A DNA stretch of 64,000 nt from positions 1-64,000 of the forward strand of contig OENT01000694.1 of assembly GCA_900239685.1 (NCBI GenBank), in the 5' to 3' direction. The notes under the pieces were generated by a model. It worked only from the letters and a program-made list of their open reading frames with translations, had not been told where the DNA came from and ran no database searches. Positions within the stretch are counted from its first letter, which is position 1, and each line of letters opens with the position of its first letter. Positions 62,814 through 64,000 of this stretch are shown piece after piece. Both the position numbers and the translations under genes were made by a program. Origin of the DNA: Rotaria macrura. Taxonomy: Eukaryota; Rotifera; Eurotatoria; Philodinida; Philodinidae.

Positions 62814-63148
62814 CCCAGGTCGAACAAGCACGGTTGTAAACGACCGTATACGGAGAAAAACATGGTCCAGTATTACGATCGTATATCTCCGTGTCGTATA
62901 CGGGGAAATACGACGATATACGGAGAGTAAAACGATCGTGTATGGTCCTCGTATACAAAATCCGTAAACGGTTTCCGTTTTCCATCGTATTTCTCCGTAT
63001 ACGATCGTATTTGTCCGTATACGACACGGCGATATACGACCGTAATACTGGACCATGTAAAACGCTAAAATACGACCGTTTACGGTCGTGTGGGGAGCGT
63101 ATACGGTCGTTTACAGCCGTATACAAAGTCCGTAATCGTCGACCTGGG
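62814..63148. mobile_element. CGTATACG-word palindrome with TA target site
   Basis: Ends CCCAGGTCGA (62814-62823) and TCGACCTGGG (63139-63148) are perfect 10-base inverted repeats flanked by TA on both sides. The two halves pair almost throughout, e.g. ACATGGTCCAGTATTACGATCG against CG-CCGTAATACTGGACCATGT, with a centre near 62975. The interior is made of words CGTATACGG, CGTATTT, ACGACCG and ACGATCG on both strands. TA flanks suit Tc1/mariner- or PIF-type insertion; no transposase is present. Confidence 0.8.
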
Positions 63149-63433
63149 TATACCCCTGCGTAATAAGAGGGTCACTCGGCATTTTGAATAAATTGTCATT
63201 ATAAATCAATATTTTGGAAAAAGTAATGATGGTTTCAGATACTCCGTCAAATTTACTACAACTCCACATATGTACGTTTTTATTAGCGCTTTTTTTCCCC
63301 TAAAAAATAGTTATGCACAGCAAACCACCATCATCATCAGATTCACCAGGAATACTTTTCTTTTTCTCTATTTAATTCATGTTTTCAAATTTATTTTGAA
63401 TGTTGAAGCATGTCGTTTAAAAGTAAGTATATT

Positions 63434-63568
63434 TTCTGAAAGCGCATGAATTTCTATATCTTACTAAATACGTAAATCTTGTTCTGCATCTATTTGTTGA
63501 AATAAATAAATAAATACAATACGAGAAATAACTATGTAGGGTGATATAGAATTTCATGCGCTTTCAGA
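63434..63568. repeat. 135-base foldback with 27-base arms
   Basis: TTCTGAAAGCGCATGAATTTCTATATC (arm at 63434-63460) pairs with the arm at 63542-63568 (GATATAGAATTTCATGCGCTTTCAGAA) with about one mismatch or indel. The loop is AT-rich and unrelated. Confidence 0.8.
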
Positions 63569-64000
63569 ACATAAGATCTATTATTTTTAGTAACATGTTC
63601 ATATAATCAAAAAGAGAAAAAATGCATCTGTGGGAAATCTGACGACAAGAGTCCTTTGTTGTGCTTAAATTTATCTATACAGAACAAGTACTATTGAAAA
63701 GTGACATATATATATAGTAGACAATTTGACGGGGTATCCGAATCTATAATACTTTTCCCAAAATGTTGATTTTTAGTGATAATTTATTCACAATACCGAA
63801 TGACACTATTTTTCCCAGGGGGATATACTTATATGAGCACTCGTATTATTCGGACGCAGGGAATGCGGATGTTCTTCTTCATATTTCTCTCGTTGTCATT
63901 GATCTTTCAATATCAATTTTTTTCTTGTTGCTCATCAATTTATACGCGTGCCATTGATCCTAAAGTAAGAGTCTCACGTAAACTCAAAAGCAAGACTTTC

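Larger units (their letters stand above)
62346..64000. other. No gene recognised; two foldback elements
   Basis: AT-rich, with palindromic elements at 62814-63148 and 63434-63568. A plus-strand frame at 63763-63957 has no recognised features. Confidence 0.5.

Noticed and set aside
62761..63163. Frames of 90-121 codons on both strands
   Set aside because: They lie within the CGTATACG palindrome and simply reflect its symmetry.

Overview
The window is nuclear DNA of an invertebrate animal. It is AT-rich, and nearly all genes are split by introns, many only about 45-70 bases long, next to a few of 2-6.5 kb. There are no bacterial operon signals. The gene set is metazoan (FoxO, lachesin-like Ig protein, HGSNAT, KXD1, ANKRD40, metallothionein). 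Tiny introns, a plant-like single-domain DJ-1 protein and a FLYWCH-bearing Mutator-like element together suggest a bdelloid rotifer. That assignment is inference; no phylogeny could be run.

Layout. 1-8.2 kb is gene-poor and repeat-rich, with several GC-rich 'word islands' (short words repeated on both strands) and hairpins. 8.2-10.7 kb (-) is a secreted three-Ig-domain protein. 14.1-19.4 kb is a compact cluster: a CD225/dispanin-like membrane protein (+), metallothionein (-), OST4 (-), the Hsp90 co-chaperone p23 (+), a DJ-1/PfpI protein (+) and a small protein of unknown role (+). 22.4-25.7 kb (-) is a 1072-residue FoxO transcription factor with a long polyQ tract, followed by about 8 kb without a recognisable gene. 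35.4-40.8 kb (-) is a complete 15-exon glycogen branching enzyme. 42.8-48.4 kb (-) is a complete 8-exon HGSNAT. 49.0-56.2 kb (-) is ANKRD40, whose 6.5-kb intron holds three mobile elements. 56.5-57.9 kb (-) is an unrecognised single-pass membrane protein. 60.0-60.5 kb (-) is a RING-finger protein with a hydrophobic tail, and 61.4-62.3 kb (-) is KXD1.

Most gene models were assembled by hand from splice sites. For every multi-exon model except the Ig protein, the exon lengths sum to a whole number of codons and the intron phases agree at every junction.

The genes are mostly unrelated housekeeping and signalling functions: protein glycosylation (OST4), glycogen synthesis (GBE1), lysosomal heparan sulfate turnover (HGSNAT), lysosome positioning (KXD1), stress and metal response (MT, p23, DJ-1, FoxO). 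The most unusual content is the mobile and structured DNA: a FLYWCH-encoding element with 10-bp target duplication and subterminal word arrays, a three-copy family with hairpin ends, a TTAA-bounded MITE, several near-complete palindromes, and GC-rich word islands of at least three vocabularies.
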